From: Lutibaculum baratangense AMV1
GTDB taxonomy: Bacteria > Pseudomonadota > Alphaproteobacteria > Rhizobiales > Tepidamorphaceae
NCBI RefSeq assembly: GCF_000496075.1
Contig: NZ_AWXZ01000040.1
Location: 1-64,000 of the forward strand
DNA: 64,000 nt
Reading direction: 5' to 3'
The translations under genes were made by a program, and so were the position numbers. The notes under the pieces are model-generated. The model was not told where the DNA came from and searched no databases. It saw only the letters and a list, made by a program, of their open reading frames with translations. The first letter of the stretch is position 1, and each line of letters opens with the position of its first letter. Positions 10,559-18,944 of the stretch are shown here, piece by piece.

Positions 10559-11292
10559 TGAGGGTGCTCGTCACGAGGCCGGAGGGCGACGCGGGCCGCA
10601 CGGCGGAGCGGCTCGAGGCGGCGGGGCACGAGCCGCTCGTGGCGCCGCTGATGGAGATCGCTCCCGTTCCCGCTTCCCTGCCCGGCGGGGAGGTGCAGGC
10701 CGTGGTTCTGACGAGCGCCAACGCGGCCGCCGAGATCGGCCGCCGCCCCGAGCTCGCCCGCCTGCTCGCTGCGAGGGCCTTTCCCGTCGGCGAGCGCACG
10801 GCCCGGGCGGCGCGGGAGGCCGGCTTCACCGACGTGGCGGAGGCGTCTCCGACCGGCGAGGGGCATGCGCTCGTCGCGGCCGTCGCAGCCGCCTGCCGGC
10901 CCGAGGGCGGCGCGATCCTGCATCCGGCCGGCCGCGACGTCGCCGTCGACGTGGCGGCCGCGCTGGCGGGCCGCGGCTTTCGGACGCACCGGCTCGTCCT
11001 CTACGAGGCGCGCGCGGTGGAGCGCCTGCCGGCCGACGCGGCGGAGGCGCTCCGGCAGGGGCGGATCGATGCCGTGCTCCTCTATTCCGCCCGATCCGCG
11101 CGGCTGCTGCTCGAGGTCGCCGCGCGCGAGGGGCTGTCGGACGCGCTGGCCCCGCTGGCCGCCGTGGCGATGTCCGAGGCGGTGGCGGAACCGCTTCGTC
11201 AGGCGGGCCATTCCCATATCGCCGTGGCACGCGGCAACACGGAGGATGCGCTCGTCGAGGCGCTGCGGACCCTTCGGCCCGGTGTCGGCTGA
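10558..11292 (+). CDS. hemD: Uroporphyrinogen-III synthase
   Basis: HemD closes and inverts ring D of hydroxymethylbilane to give uroporphyrinogen III. The 244-residue sequence is divergent, as usual for the family. It has the MRVLVTRPEGDAGRTAERLEA start, LTSANAAAEI near residue 51, and a late ARGNTEDALVEAL segment typical of HemD C termini. Its ATG overlaps the hemC stop by one base (TGATG), so the two are translationally coupled. The position after hemC strengthens the call. Confidence 0.92.
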   Translation: MRVLVTRPEGDAGRTAERLEAAGHEPLVAPLMEIAPVPASLPGGEVQAVVLTSANAAAEIGRRPELARLLAARAFPVGERTARAAREAGFTDVAEASPTGEGHALVAAVAAACRPEGGAILHPAGRDVAVDVAAALAGRGFRTHRLVLYEARAVERLPADAAEALRQGRIDAVLLYSARSARLLLEVAAREGLSDALAPLAAVAMSEAVAEPLRQAGHSHIAVARGNTEDALVEALRTLRPGVG

Positions 11293-11383
11293 GGTGTCCT
11301 GCCGGGTCGCGACGTGCGCGCAAATGCGTGTATAACGGCGGGATCGACTTCCCGAAGAACTGGAACGGCAACGGATTTCGAAG

Positions 11384-13228
11384 ATGGCAGCAGGCGACGA
11401 CGACAGGAAGAAGACAGCTCCGGGAGGACGCCGTCGCGCCGTCAAGCCTCCGACGATCCAGGGCACCGCCAAGGACGTCTCCAAGCCCGGGACATCCTCC
11501 GGCACGGCCTCCGCCTCGGGCACCGGCGCGTCCTCGTCGGCAACGTCGTCATCGAAGCCCGCCCCGTCGAGCTCGCCGGCAACCCCGTCGGGCCCCGCCA
11601 CGACCTCGCCCTCCGCGAGCTCTCCGTCCTCCGCAAGCTCGTCGACCTCCGTTCCGAAATCCGGCTCCTCCGGCGCCGCCGCGACGGGCAGCGGCGCATC
11701 GTCCACGCCGGCTTCGAAGCCCGCCGATCCGCTCCAGGGCTTCACCACCGACTTCAAGGCGAGATCCGAGGACGGCAAGCCGTCCGCGGCGACCTCGGCG
11801 GCGGCGGGGACGGGAGCTGCGGCCTCCACATCCTCGGCGTCGTCCGCCTCGAAGGCGTCGGGCACGGCCGCCTCGGCCGCACCTTCGTCTGGCGCGCCGT
11901 CCCCGGGCACGACGTCCTCTTCCGCGAAGCCGTCGGGCACGGGCTCAACGCCGCCGCCCGCCGCACCGGCGCGCGGGGGAGGCGGCGGCGGCTTCCTCGG
12001 CGGGCTCGTCGCGGCGCTCATCGTCCTCGGCCTCTATCTCGGCGCCCTCTATGGCGGCCTTCTGCCACCGGTGCAGACGGCGGGGCCGGGCGATCTCGAG
12101 GCGCAGGTCGAGAGCAACGCGGAGCGCCTGCAGGCGCTCGAGGGCACGATCGACACCGTCCGCAGCGAGGCGGCGCCGGCCGACCTGCAGGAACGGGTCG
12201 AGGGGCTCGAGACGCAGCTGTCGCAGCTCGGCGAGGGCGTGCAACAGGCCGAGGGCGGCGACCTGGGCGAGAGGGTTTCCCAGCTCGAGCAGCAGCTTGC
12301 GGCACTCGGCGAGCAGCAGCCGGGCGGCGGCGCCGACCTCGCGCCGATCGAGGAGCGCATCGCGGCCCTCGAGGAGGCGGCGGCGCCTGCTGAGCAGGCG
12401 GGCCCGTCCGAGGACGCGCTCGCGGGGCTCCGCCAGTCCGTCGGCTCCGTCGAGCAGGCGGTCCAGTCCGTCGAGTCCCGGCTCGGCGAGCTCGCCGGTC
12501 AGGTCCAGGTGAACGCCGAGGCGGCGTCGGCTCCGTCGGAGGAGACGCGGCAGCAGCTCGCCGATCTCGACCAGCGCGTGCAGCAGCTCGAAGGCACGCT
12601 CGGCGAGCTGCGGCAGTCGATCGACACGGTGAGCGGCGATCTGCAGGGGCGCATGGAGGAGCTGCAGGGCAACCTCGCCGCCACCGACGCGAGCGCGCGG
12701 CAGATCCTCGCCCTCTCGGGCCTTCGCCGGGCGGCCGAGAGCGGGCAGCCCTACGCGACGGAGCTCGCCATGGTGCGGGCGCTGTCGCCGGGCGGCGCGG
12801 GGGCACAGGCGCTCGCCGAGAACGCCGACGCGGGCCTCCCGACGGTTTCGGACCTGCGCGCCGAGTTCGACCGGGTGACGACGCGCGTGCTCCTGGCCGG
12901 CGAGGACCGCACGGACGGCTATGCCGGCGAGATGCTCCAGGGGCTGCGCTCGCTCGTGCGCGTGCGCCCGGCGCCGGGCGCCGAGGGCGAGGGCCGCTCG
13001 GCGACGCTCGCCCGGGTGGGGCGTGCGCTCGAGGCCGGCGACGTGCAGGGCGCACACGAGGCGTGGCGGTCGCTCGAGGAGGCGGCGCGTGACGCCGCCC
13101 CCGAGTTCGACGCGATGCTCTCCGCCCGCGCCCGCGCCGAGGCCGAGCTGCAGCAGCTGACGGCCGCCACGTCCGGGCGCGGTCAGCCCGCCGCCGAGGC
13201 CGCCGAACCCGCCGCAACGACGAACTGA
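11384..13228 (+). CDS. Alphaproteobacterial Mic60/mitofilin homologue
   Basis: The 614-residue protein has a Ser/Ala/Pro-rich N-terminal region (residues 1-195), a Gly run followed by one transmembrane segment near residues 205-225, a long coiled coil (about 230-440) and a C-terminal mitofilin-like region (about 445-600). This layout and the position between hemD and hemY match the COG4223 proteins recognised as bacterial homologues of Mic60, which shapes cristae in mitochondria and intracytoplasmic membranes in alphaproteobacteria. It would be anchored in the inner membrane facing the periplasm. The N-terminal tail is low complexity and its exact start is less certain. Confidence 0.85.
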   Translation: MAAGDDDRKKTAPGGRRRAVKPPTIQGTAKDVSKPGTSSGTASASGTGASSSATSSSKPAPSSSPATPSGPATTSPSASSPSSASSSTSVPKSGSSGAAATGSGASSTPASKPADPLQGFTTDFKARSEDGKPSAATSAAAGTGAAASTSSASSASKASGTAASAAPSSGAPSPGTTSSSAKPSGTGSTPPPAAPARGGGGGGFLGGLVAALIVLGLYLGALYGGLLPPVQTAGPGDLEAQVESNAERLQALEGTIDTVRSEAAPADLQERVEGLETQLSQLGEGVQQAEGGDLGERVSQLEQQLAALGEQQPGGGADLAPIEERIAALEEAAAPAEQAGPSEDALAGLRQSVGSVEQAVQSVESRLGELAGQVQVNAEAASAPSEETRQQLADLDQRVQQLEGTLGELRQSIDTVSGDLQGRMEELQGNLAATDASARQILALSGLRRAAESGQPYATELAMVRALSPGGAGAQALAENADAGLPTVSDLRAEFDRVTTRVLLAGEDRTDGYAGEMLQGLRSLVRVRPAPGAEGEGRSATLARVGRALEAGDVQGAHEAWRSLEEAARDAAPEFDAMLSARARAEAELQQLTAATSGRGQPAAEAAEPAATTN

Positions 13229-13238
13229 CAGAGCACCG

Positions 13239-15097
13239 ATGATCCGCGCATTCCTCTACGTTCTCGTCGTCGCGGCGCTGGCCATCGCGGCCAGCTGGCT
13301 CGCCGACCTGCCGGGAGCTTTCCAGCTCACGGTGGCGGGCTACCAGTTCGAGACGAGCCTGCTCGTCGCGTTCGTCCTGCTGCTCCTCGTGGTCGCGGCG
13401 GTGATGATCCTGTGGTGGCTGATCTCCGCGATCTTCCGCAGCCCGGCCGCGGTGTCCGGCTACTTCCGCGCGCGCCGCCGCGACAAGGGCTACCACGCCC
13501 TGTCGCGCGGCATGGTGGCGGCGGCGGCCGGCGACGTGCGGCTGACGAAGCACTATTCGGCCGAGGCGCGGCGGCTGGCGCCGCGCGAATCGCTGACCGT
13601 GCTGCTCGCCGCGCAGGCCGCGCAGCTCTCCGGCGACCGCGCGGCGGCGCGGGCCGCCTTCGAGGCGATGCTCGCCCGGCCCGACACCGAGCTCCTCGGC
13701 TATCGCGGCCTCTACATCGAGGCCCAGCGCGACGGCGACTACGCGGCCGCCCGGACCTATGCGGAGGAGGCCGCCCGCCGCGCGCCGAGCCTGCCCTGGG
13801 CCGGCAACGCGCTGCTCGACTACCAGACGCGCGAGCACGACTGGGACGAGGCGCTGGCGACCGTCAAGCGGAACGCCGACGCGCGGCTGATTGACCGGAA
13901 GGCCGCCGCCCGCCAGCGCGCGGTTCTCCTGACCGCGAAGGCGCAGGAGACCGAGGAGAAGGACCCCGACGCCGCTCTCGCGCAGGCCCAGGAGGCGCAC
14001 AAGCTCGCGCCCGACCTCGTGCCGGCCGCGGTGATCGCCGGCCGCCTCCTGTCGGCGACCGGCAGCTCGCGCCAGGCCGCGAAGATCGTCGAGCGCACGT
14101 GGAAGGAGCACCCGCATCCCGATCTCGCGGAGGTCTACGCGCACGCCCGCCAGGGCGATTCGGCGCAGGACCGCCTGAAGCGGGTGCGCGCGCTGGCCGA
14201 CAAGCGGCCGCACGAGGCGGAGAGCCGCATGGCCGTCGCCGTCGCCGCGATCGAGGCGCGGGAATGGCCGGCCGCCCGCGAGGCGCTGGAGCCGCTGCTG
14301 CGGGAGCGCCCGACCCGGCGCACCTGCATGCTGATGGCCGAGATCGAGGAGGGCGAGCGCGGCGACGCGGGCCGCGTCCGCGAGTGGCTGTCGCGGGCGC
14401 TGCATGCGCCCAGAGATGCCGCCTGGGTCGCCGACGGCTACGTGTCCGAGGAGTGGCAGCCGGTCTCGCCCGTCACGGGCGAGCTCGACACCTTCGAGTG
14501 GACGACGCCGCCCGAGTTCCTGACGAGCGGAGAGGTCGAGGAGGAGCGCCGGGCCGTGATGGCGCTCGAGAGCGAGCGGCCGGCCGACGAGCCGGTGGTG
14601 CCGGCGGCCGAACCGCATCCGATAGACCACGAGCCGACGACGCCGGCCGAGAAGGAGCACGGGGCCGAGCCGACGACGGCGCCCGCGCCGGTGGCCGCGC
14701 CGCCGGCGGAAGCGGGCGAACGGGCGGAGGCGAAGACCCGTTCCCCGAGCCGGCCGCCGCCGCCAAGCTGGAAGCGGGTGCCGCGTCGGCTCCCGCCGCC
14801 GGCAGCGAGGCGGGCCAGCCGACGACGGCCGAGCCGGGGCGAGGCGTCGCGAAGCCCGTGACGCAACCTGTGCCGGCGGAGCCCGCGGCGCCGGGTCCGA
14901 TGTCTCCCACGGCCGCCCCGAAGCCGGCCTCCGCCCCGAAGCCTGCCTCGGCGCCGCAGCCGGGACCTTCCTGGCGAGGCGGCGTGCCCCGGCGCGGCGA
15001 GGCGGCCTCCTCCGACCTTCCGCGGCCGCCCGACGATCCGGGCCCCGACGGGGCGGACGATCCCGACGCGCCCCCGCATCGCGCGCCGGTTCTGTAA
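13239..15097 (+). CDS. hemY: HemY-like TPR membrane protein with apparent frameshift
   Basis: Two N-terminal membrane segments (about residues 2-24 and 40-64) and a TPR-like helical region up to about residue 400 match HemY_N proteins of haem operons, whose exact role is unsettled. From 13239 the frame runs cleanly to about 14735 (residue 499). There it turns into an Arg/Pro/Ser-rich tail ending at 14861. The next frame carries on with an Ala/Pro/Glu tail of well-biased codons and the RPPDDPGPDG ending typical of this family, stopping at 15097. Adding one base near 14735 restores a 619-residue protein. It is either a sequence error or a real tail mutation, since the domains before the break are intact. 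Confidence 0.85.
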
Positions 15098-15124
15098 GGG
15101 ACGGGAAAAAGGCGAGCGGACCGC

Positions 15125-15153
15125 TTGAAAAGATCGGCCGAGACCTTTACTAG
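15125..15153 (+). promoter_or_regulatory. Possible sigma-70 promoter of the tRNA gene
   Basis: TTGAAA is followed after exactly 17 bases by TACTAG, a fair -35/-10 pair. It lies about 110 bases upstream of tRNA-Thr and just after the end of hemY. No other comparable pair is visible in the gap. Confidence 0.4.
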
Positions 15154-15260
15154 AAGGCTCGGCCGGACGGCAGGCTTCGCCTGTTCCGTCGGTCGGGGCC
15201 CAGCGTCCCGGCCAGGCCGAGGGAACCGGGAGGGCACACCAGCACGCCCGGTGCCGGCAA

Positions 15261-15336
15261 GCCGCTTTAGCTCAGTTGGTAGAGCACATCATTCGTAATG
15301 ATGGGGTCGCGTGTTCGAGTCACGCAAGCGGCACCA
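15261..15336 (+). tRNA. tRNA-Thr (anticodon CGU)
   Basis: The 76-base cloverleaf has a perfect 7-bp acceptor stem (GCCGCTT with AAGCGGC). The D arm is GCTCAGTTGGTAGAGC and the anticodon stem is CATCA/TGATG around the loop TTCGTAA, giving anticodon CGU for ACG codons. The T arm is GCGTG/CACGC with the loop TTCGAGT. The discriminator A is followed by a genomically encoded CCA. Confidence 0.97.
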
Positions 15337-15347
15337 CTTTCCTCTCC

Positions 15348-15367
15348 ACCCGCTCTGGCGGGTCTTT
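15348..15367 (+). terminator. Short terminator after tRNA-Thr
   Basis: A 6-bp stem ACCCGC/GCGGGT with a 4-base loop is followed by CTTT. It begins 12 bases after the tRNA 3' end. The T-tract is short, so efficiency is uncertain. Confidence 0.5.
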
Positions 15368-15488
15368 CCCCTCCGATCCACCACGTCTCCACAGCGCCGC
15401 GACGAAACCGGGCGCGGGCGCAGCGCGTTGACTCCGCAACACCATGCCGCGGATGGCGGCAGCACATGGAAGAGACGGAGTCGGAAGC

Positions 15489-15689
15489 ATGAGCACTCAC
15501 GGCGACATCGGCGCGCGCCGCGGCGACAAGATGGACGTCCTCCGCATCCTGGTGGCGATCATCCTCCCGCCGGTCGGCGTCTTCATGCAGGTCGGGCTCG
15601 GCCTGCATTTCTGGCTGAACATCCTCCTCACGATCCTCGGCTACGTGCCCGGCATCATCCATGCCGTCTGGATCATCCTGAAGAGGTGA
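15489..15689 (+). CDS. YqaE/Pmp3-family small membrane protein
   Basis: The 66-residue product contains MDVLRILVAIILPPVGVFMQ followed by LNILLTILGYVPGIIHAVWII, the two membrane helices and the proline pair that define the Pmp3/UPF0057 family. Yeast Pmp3 and plant RCI2 proteins influence membrane potential and salt or cold tolerance. I chose the ATG at 15489 because GGAG lies upstream. An internal ATG at 15531 would give the minimal 52-residue family length. It is followed 4 bp later by a DUF4112 gene, so the two form a small membrane-protein operon. Confidence 0.88.
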   Translation: MSTHGDIGARRGDKMDVLRILVAIILPPVGVFMQVGLGLHFWLNILLTILGYVPGIIHAVWIILKR

Positions 15690-15693
15690 CGAC

Positions 15694-16080
15694 ATGACCT
15701 ACGCCCACGCCACGGGAACGCGGGCCGGTTCCCCGCCCGACGAAAGCGCGCTGATCGAGGAACTCGAGTGGCTCGCGCATCTGCTCGACTCCCGCTGGCG
15801 CGTTCCCGGCACGAACTGGCGCTTCGGCGTCGACGGCCTCGCCGGGATCATCCCCGGCGTGGGCGACGTGTCGACCGGCCTCGTCTCGGTCTATCTCGTC
15901 TGGCGCGCCCGGGAGCTCGGCCTGCCGTTCCACGTGCTCGCGCGGATGGGCGGCAACGTGCTCCTCGACACGACCGTCGGCTCGATCCCGATCCTCGGGT
16001 CGGTCTTCGATTTCGCCTTCAAGGCGAACCGCCGCAACATGGCGCTCATGCGGCGCCACCTGGAGCGCCGAAGGGCCTAG
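15694..16080 (+). CDS. DUF4112 domain protein
   Basis: The 128-residue protein carries the DUF4112 pattern: a WLAHLLDSRWRVPGTNWRFGVDGL segment, the GIIPGVGDVSTGLVSVYLVW hydrophobic stretch, NVLLDTTVGSIPILGSVFDFAFKAN, and a basic C terminus. It is probably an integral or peripheral membrane protein of unknown function. It lies 4 bp after the Pmp3-like gene and is followed by a strong terminator. Confidence 0.9.
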   Translation: MTYAHATGTRAGSPPDESALIEELEWLAHLLDSRWRVPGTNWRFGVDGLAGIIPGVGDVSTGLVSVYLVWRARELGLPFHVLARMGGNVLLDTTVGSIPILGSVFDFAFKANRRNMALMRRHLERRRA

Positions 16081-16110
16081 GCGCCCTCGCTCCCCGAGAG
16101 CAGTCATCGA

Positions 16111-16138
16111 GGCCGCCGGCTCGGCCGGCGGCCTTTTC
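16111..16138 (+). terminator. Rho-independent terminator
   Basis: A perfect 10-bp stem (GGCCGCCGGC with GCCGGCGGCC) closes a 3-base loop and is followed by TTTTC. It ends the Pmp3/DUF4112 operon and sits between that operon and the convergent znuB gene. Confidence 0.88.
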
Positions 16139-16179
16139 TATTGTCCGCTCGCGCGGCTCTATTGTCCGCTCGCGCGGCT
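16138..16179. repeat. 21-bp perfect tandem duplication at the znuB stop
   Basis: Positions 16138-16158 and 16159-16179 are identical. The unit contains the znuB stop codon and its last six sense codons, so the gene is followed by a second copy of its own 3' end with a second in-frame stop. The protein itself is not changed. Confidence 0.95.
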
Positions 16180-16956
16180 CGGAAGCGCCATCGTCACGAC
16201 GAAGATCGTCAGCGCGGCGACGACGATCGACGGGCCGGAGGGCGTGTCGAACTCGAGCGAGCCGAAGAGCCCCAGAGCCACCGCCGCCACCCCCGCCAGT
16301 GCCGCGAGGCCGGCCATGGCCTCGGGCGAGCCGGAGAAGCGGCGGGCCGTCGCGGCCGGGATGATGAGCAGCGACGTGATGAGGAGCACGCCGACGATCT
16401 TCATCGCGATCGCTATGACCATCGCGATCAGCAGCATGAAGGCGAGCCGTGCGGCGCCGGCGGGAACGCCCTCGGCGCGGGCGAGATCGGCGTTCACCGT
16501 GCCGGCGAGCAGCGGGCGCCAGATCGCCGCCAGAACGACGAGCACGAAGAGGCTGCCGCCCCAGATCACGAGCAGGTCGCCGCGGCCGACGGCGAGGATG
16601 TCTCCGAAGAGGAGAGCCATGAGGTCGAGCCGCACCCAGCTCATGAAGGCGACCGCGACGAGGCCGAGCGAGAGCGAGGAGTGGGAGAGGATGCCGAGCA
16701 GCGTGTCGGTCGGCATGGTTCTCTGGCGCTCGAGAAGCACGAGAATGACGGCGCCGGCCATGCTCACGCCGAGAATGCCGATCGAGAGGGGCAGCTGGAG
16801 GAGAATCCCGAGGACCACGCCCAGGAGCGCGGCATGGGCCATCGTGTCGCCGAAATAGGCCATCCGGCGCCAGACGATGAAGCACCCGAGCGGCCCCGCC
16901 GCGAGCGCGACGCCGATGCCGCCGAGCATGGCGCGGACGAAGAAATCGTTGAGCAT
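16159..16956 (-). CDS. znuB: Zinc ABC transporter permease
   Basis: This ABC-3 family inner-membrane permease has about eight hydrophobic segments over 265 residues. The family signatures are the GDTMAHAALLGVVLG segment near residue 38 and GVLLITSLLIIPAATARRF near residue 190. It forms the channel for Zn(II) delivered by ZnuA and energised by ZnuC. The frame can begin with TTG at 16965, overlapping the znuC stop, but the ATG at 16956 is better spaced from the GGAGG ribosome site. The gene closes the minus-strand znuCB operon. Confidence 0.93.
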   Translation of the reverse strand: MLNDFFVRAMLGGIGVALAAGPLGCFIVWRRMAYFGDTMAHAALLGVVLGILLQLPLSIGILGVSMAGAVILVLLERQRTMPTDTLLGILSHSSLSLGLVAVAFMSWVRLDLMALLFGDILAVGRGDLLVIWGGSLFVLVVLAAIWRPLLAGTVNADLARAEGVPAGAARLAFMLLIAMVIAIAMKIVGVLLITSLLIIPAATARRFSGSPEAMAGLAALAGVAAVALGLFGSLEFDTPSGPSIVVAALTIFVVTMALPSRASGQ

Positions 16957-16961
16957 GCCCG

Positions 16962-17747
16962 TCAATGGCCTCCGTGATCGTGCAGCGGGCCGTGAGCCTC
17001 GTCGTGCACGTGGTCGTGCTCGTGCCGGTAGACGGCGACGACCTCGGCGGCGCGGGGCCCGAAGAGGGCGGTGTAGGCGGGGTCGCGTGCGACGTCGCGC
17101 GGCGCCCCGGCGCAGCAGACATGCGTGTTGATGCAGATCACGCGGTCCGTACGGGCCATCACGAGGTGCAGGTCGTGGCTGACGAGCAGTATCCCGCAGC
17201 CGAGCTTGTCGCGGATCGTGCCGATGAGCTCGTAGAGCGCGATCTCCCCCGCGAAATCCACCCCCTGGACGGGCTCGTCGAGGACGAGGAGCTGCGGCCG
17301 GTTGAGGATCGCGCGCGCGATGAGCACCCGCTGGAACTCGCCACCGGACAGGGCCTGCACCGGCCGGTCGACGAGATGGGCGACGCCCGTCTCGGCGAGC
17401 GCCGCCTCGATCCGCTCCCGCGGCTGCGATCCCGTCAGCGTCATCAGCCGCTTCACGGAGAGGGGCAGCGTCCAGTCGATCGCGAGGCGCTGCGGCACGT
17501 ATCCCACGCGAAGGCCGGGACGCCGCTCGACGGTGCCGAGTGTCGGCTTCACGATCTGAAGGATCGCCCGCAGCGTCGTCGTCTTGCCGCCCCCGTTCGG
17601 GCCGAGGAGCGTGACCACCTCGCCCTCGCTCACCGTGAGATCGATGTCGCGGACGATGAAGCGGCCGCCGCGTTCGACACCGAGGCCGCTGGCGCGCACG
17701 AGAGGGCCGGCGGCGCGCGCCGGCTGGGTCTGGTTCGTGGGGAGCAC
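16962..17747 (-). CDS. znuC: Zinc ABC transporter ATP-binding protein with His-rich tail
   Basis: All ABC ATPase motifs are present: Walker A GPNGGGKTT near residue 49, signature LSGGEFQR near residue 134, Walker B LLVLDEP, and the switch histidine in LLVSHDL. The C terminus (last 22 residues) contains eight histidines among Asp and Glu, suggesting Zn(II) binding or sensing in the cytoplasm. The start is GTG at 17747 without a clear ribosome site. Another GTG at 17699 is possible. It is divergent from znuA, sharing the Zur-like site. Confidence 0.94.
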   Translation of the reverse strand: MLPTNQTQPARAAGPLVRASGLGVERGGRFIVRDIDLTVSEGEVVTLLGPNGGGKTTTLRAILQIVKPTLGTVERRPGLRVGYVPQRLAIDWTLPLSVKRLMTLTGSQPRERIEAALAETGVAHLVDRPVQALSGGEFQRVLIARAILNRPQLLVLDEPVQGVDFAGEIALYELIGTIRDKLGCGILLVSHDLHLVMARTDRVICINTHVCCAGAPRDVARDPAYTALFGPRAAEVVAVYRHEHDHVHDEAHGPLHDHGGH

Positions 17748-17769
17748 GGGGAATATCCGACTTGCTGAG

Positions 17770-17787
17770 GTTACGTTATAACGTTAC
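17770..17787. promoter_or_regulatory. Zur-like operator between znuCB and znuA
   Basis: The core ACGTTATAACGT is a perfect 12-bp palindrome inside an imperfect 18-bp one, closely matching the AT-centred palindrome bound by alphaproteobacterial Zur. It is 23 bp upstream of the znuC start and 35 bp upstream of znuA, well placed to repress both divergent transcripts when zinc is plentiful. Confidence 0.82.
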
Positions 17788-17822
17788 ACACCGTCGCGGA
17801 GACCACAACCGGACGAGAACTC

Positions 17823-18842
17823 ATGAGAGCTGTCTGCGCTGCCATCGTCGCCAGTCCCCTCCTGTTCGCTCCTGCCGCGGCCGCGCCGTCGGTGGTCGCT
17901 TCCGTCGCCCCCGTGCATTCCCTCGTCACCGCCGTCATGGAGGGCATCGGCGAGCCGACCCTCCTCGTGAAGGGAGCCGCGAGCCCCCACACCTATTCGA
18001 TGCGTCCCTCCGACGCCACGGCCCTGTCGGAGGCCGATGTCGTATTCTGGGTGGACGAGGATCTCGAGGCCTTCCTGCAGCATCCCCTGAAGACGCTGGG
18101 CAGCGAGGCGGAGTCCGTGAGCCTGATCGATGCGCCGGGGGTCGTGATCCACACCTATCGCGACAGCGGCGAGGTGGGCGACGGCGGCGCGGAGGCCCAC
18201 GATCACGGCCATGACCACGATCACGACCATGCGGAGGGCCCGCACGCGGACCACGACGACGCCCATGATGATGGTCACGCCCACCGTGACGACGGGCGCG
18301 GCCATACCCACGCCGCGGGCGAGCCCGACGCCCATGTCTGGCTCGATCCGCAGAACGGCGTGGCCATGCTGGACGCCATCTCCGGCGCCCTAAGCAGCGT
18401 CGACCCGGAGAATGCCGGCCGCTACCGCGAGAATGCGGAAGCAGCGAAGGCGCGCCTTCGCGAGCTCGACCGGGAGATCGCCGAGACGCTCGAGCCGGTG
18501 AAGGACCGGCCCTTCGTCGTCTTCCACGACGCCTTCCAGTACTTCCAGCGGCATTACGGGCTGAACATCGCCGGGATCGTCACGGTGTCGCCGGAGCGGG
18601 CGCCCGGCGCGGCGCGGCTGCGGGAGATCCAGGCGAGGATCACCGAGACCAGCGCCGTGTGTGTCTTCGCCGAGCCGCAGTTCGAGCCCAGCGTCGTCCA
18701 GGTAGTGATGGAGGGCACGCCGGCGCGGTCGGGCGTGCTCGACCCGGTCGGCGCCGATCTCGAGCCGGGCGCGGATCTCTACGCCGGGCTTCTCCGGAAC
18801 GTCGCGCAGCAACTGGTCGACTGCCTCTCCGAAGAGGGCTGA
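17823..18842 (+). CDS. znuA: Periplasmic zinc-binding protein
   Basis: This is the cluster A-I solute-binding protein of the zinc importer. It has a signal peptide (about residues 1-21, ending AAAAPS) and the first metal-site region around SPHTYSMRPSD near residue 57. A His/Asp-rich loop spans about residues 122-168, followed by AHVWLDPQN and a FHDAFQYFQRHYGL segment near residue 236. The long His-rich loop is typical of zinc rather than manganese binding proteins. It is divergent from znuCB. Confidence 0.95.
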   Translation: MRAVCAAIVASPLLFAPAAAAPSVVASVAPVHSLVTAVMEGIGEPTLLVKGAASPHTYSMRPSDATALSEADVVFWVDEDLEAFLQHPLKTLGSEAESVSLIDAPGVVIHTYRDSGEVGDGGAEAHDHGHDHDHDHAEGPHADHDDAHDDGHAHRDDGRGHTHAAGEPDAHVWLDPQNGVAMLDAISGALSSVDPENAGRYRENAEAAKARLRELDREIAETLEPVKDRPFVVFHDAFQYFQRHYGLNIAGIVTVSPERAPGAARLREIQARITETSAVCVFAEPQFEPSVVQVVMEGTPARSGVLDPVGADLEPGADLYAGLLRNVAQQLVDCLSEEG

Positions 18843-18900
18843 AATCCTTGTCCGCCGGCGCGGACGCCGCGACGCTCTCATTCCGTTAGCGGAACATACA

Positions 18901-18940
18901 CCCCCGGCCCACGATTAGTGACGCTTCGCGGGGCCGGGGG
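18901..18940. repeat. 10-bp perfect inverted repeat, 20-base loop
   Basis: CCCCCGGCCC at 18901-18910 pairs exactly with GGGCCGGGGG at 18931-18940. There is no T-tract, so it is not a standard terminator for znuA. It ends 4 bases before the start codon of the EAL remnant and would cover its ribosome site. Confidence 0.7.
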
Positions 18941-18944
18941 AGCG

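Noticed and set aside
14730-14745. Programmed ribosomal frameshift in hemY
   Set aside because: There is no slippery heptamer and no clear downstream stimulatory structure at the junction, so error or mutation is more likely.
18181-18312. Possible repeat array in znuA
   Set aside because: The repetitive CAC/CAT/GAC codons encode the His/Asp-rich metal loop of the protein and have no regular unit.
18901-18940. Terminator for znuA
   Set aside because: The stem is perfect but there is no T-tract on either side and the loop is long.
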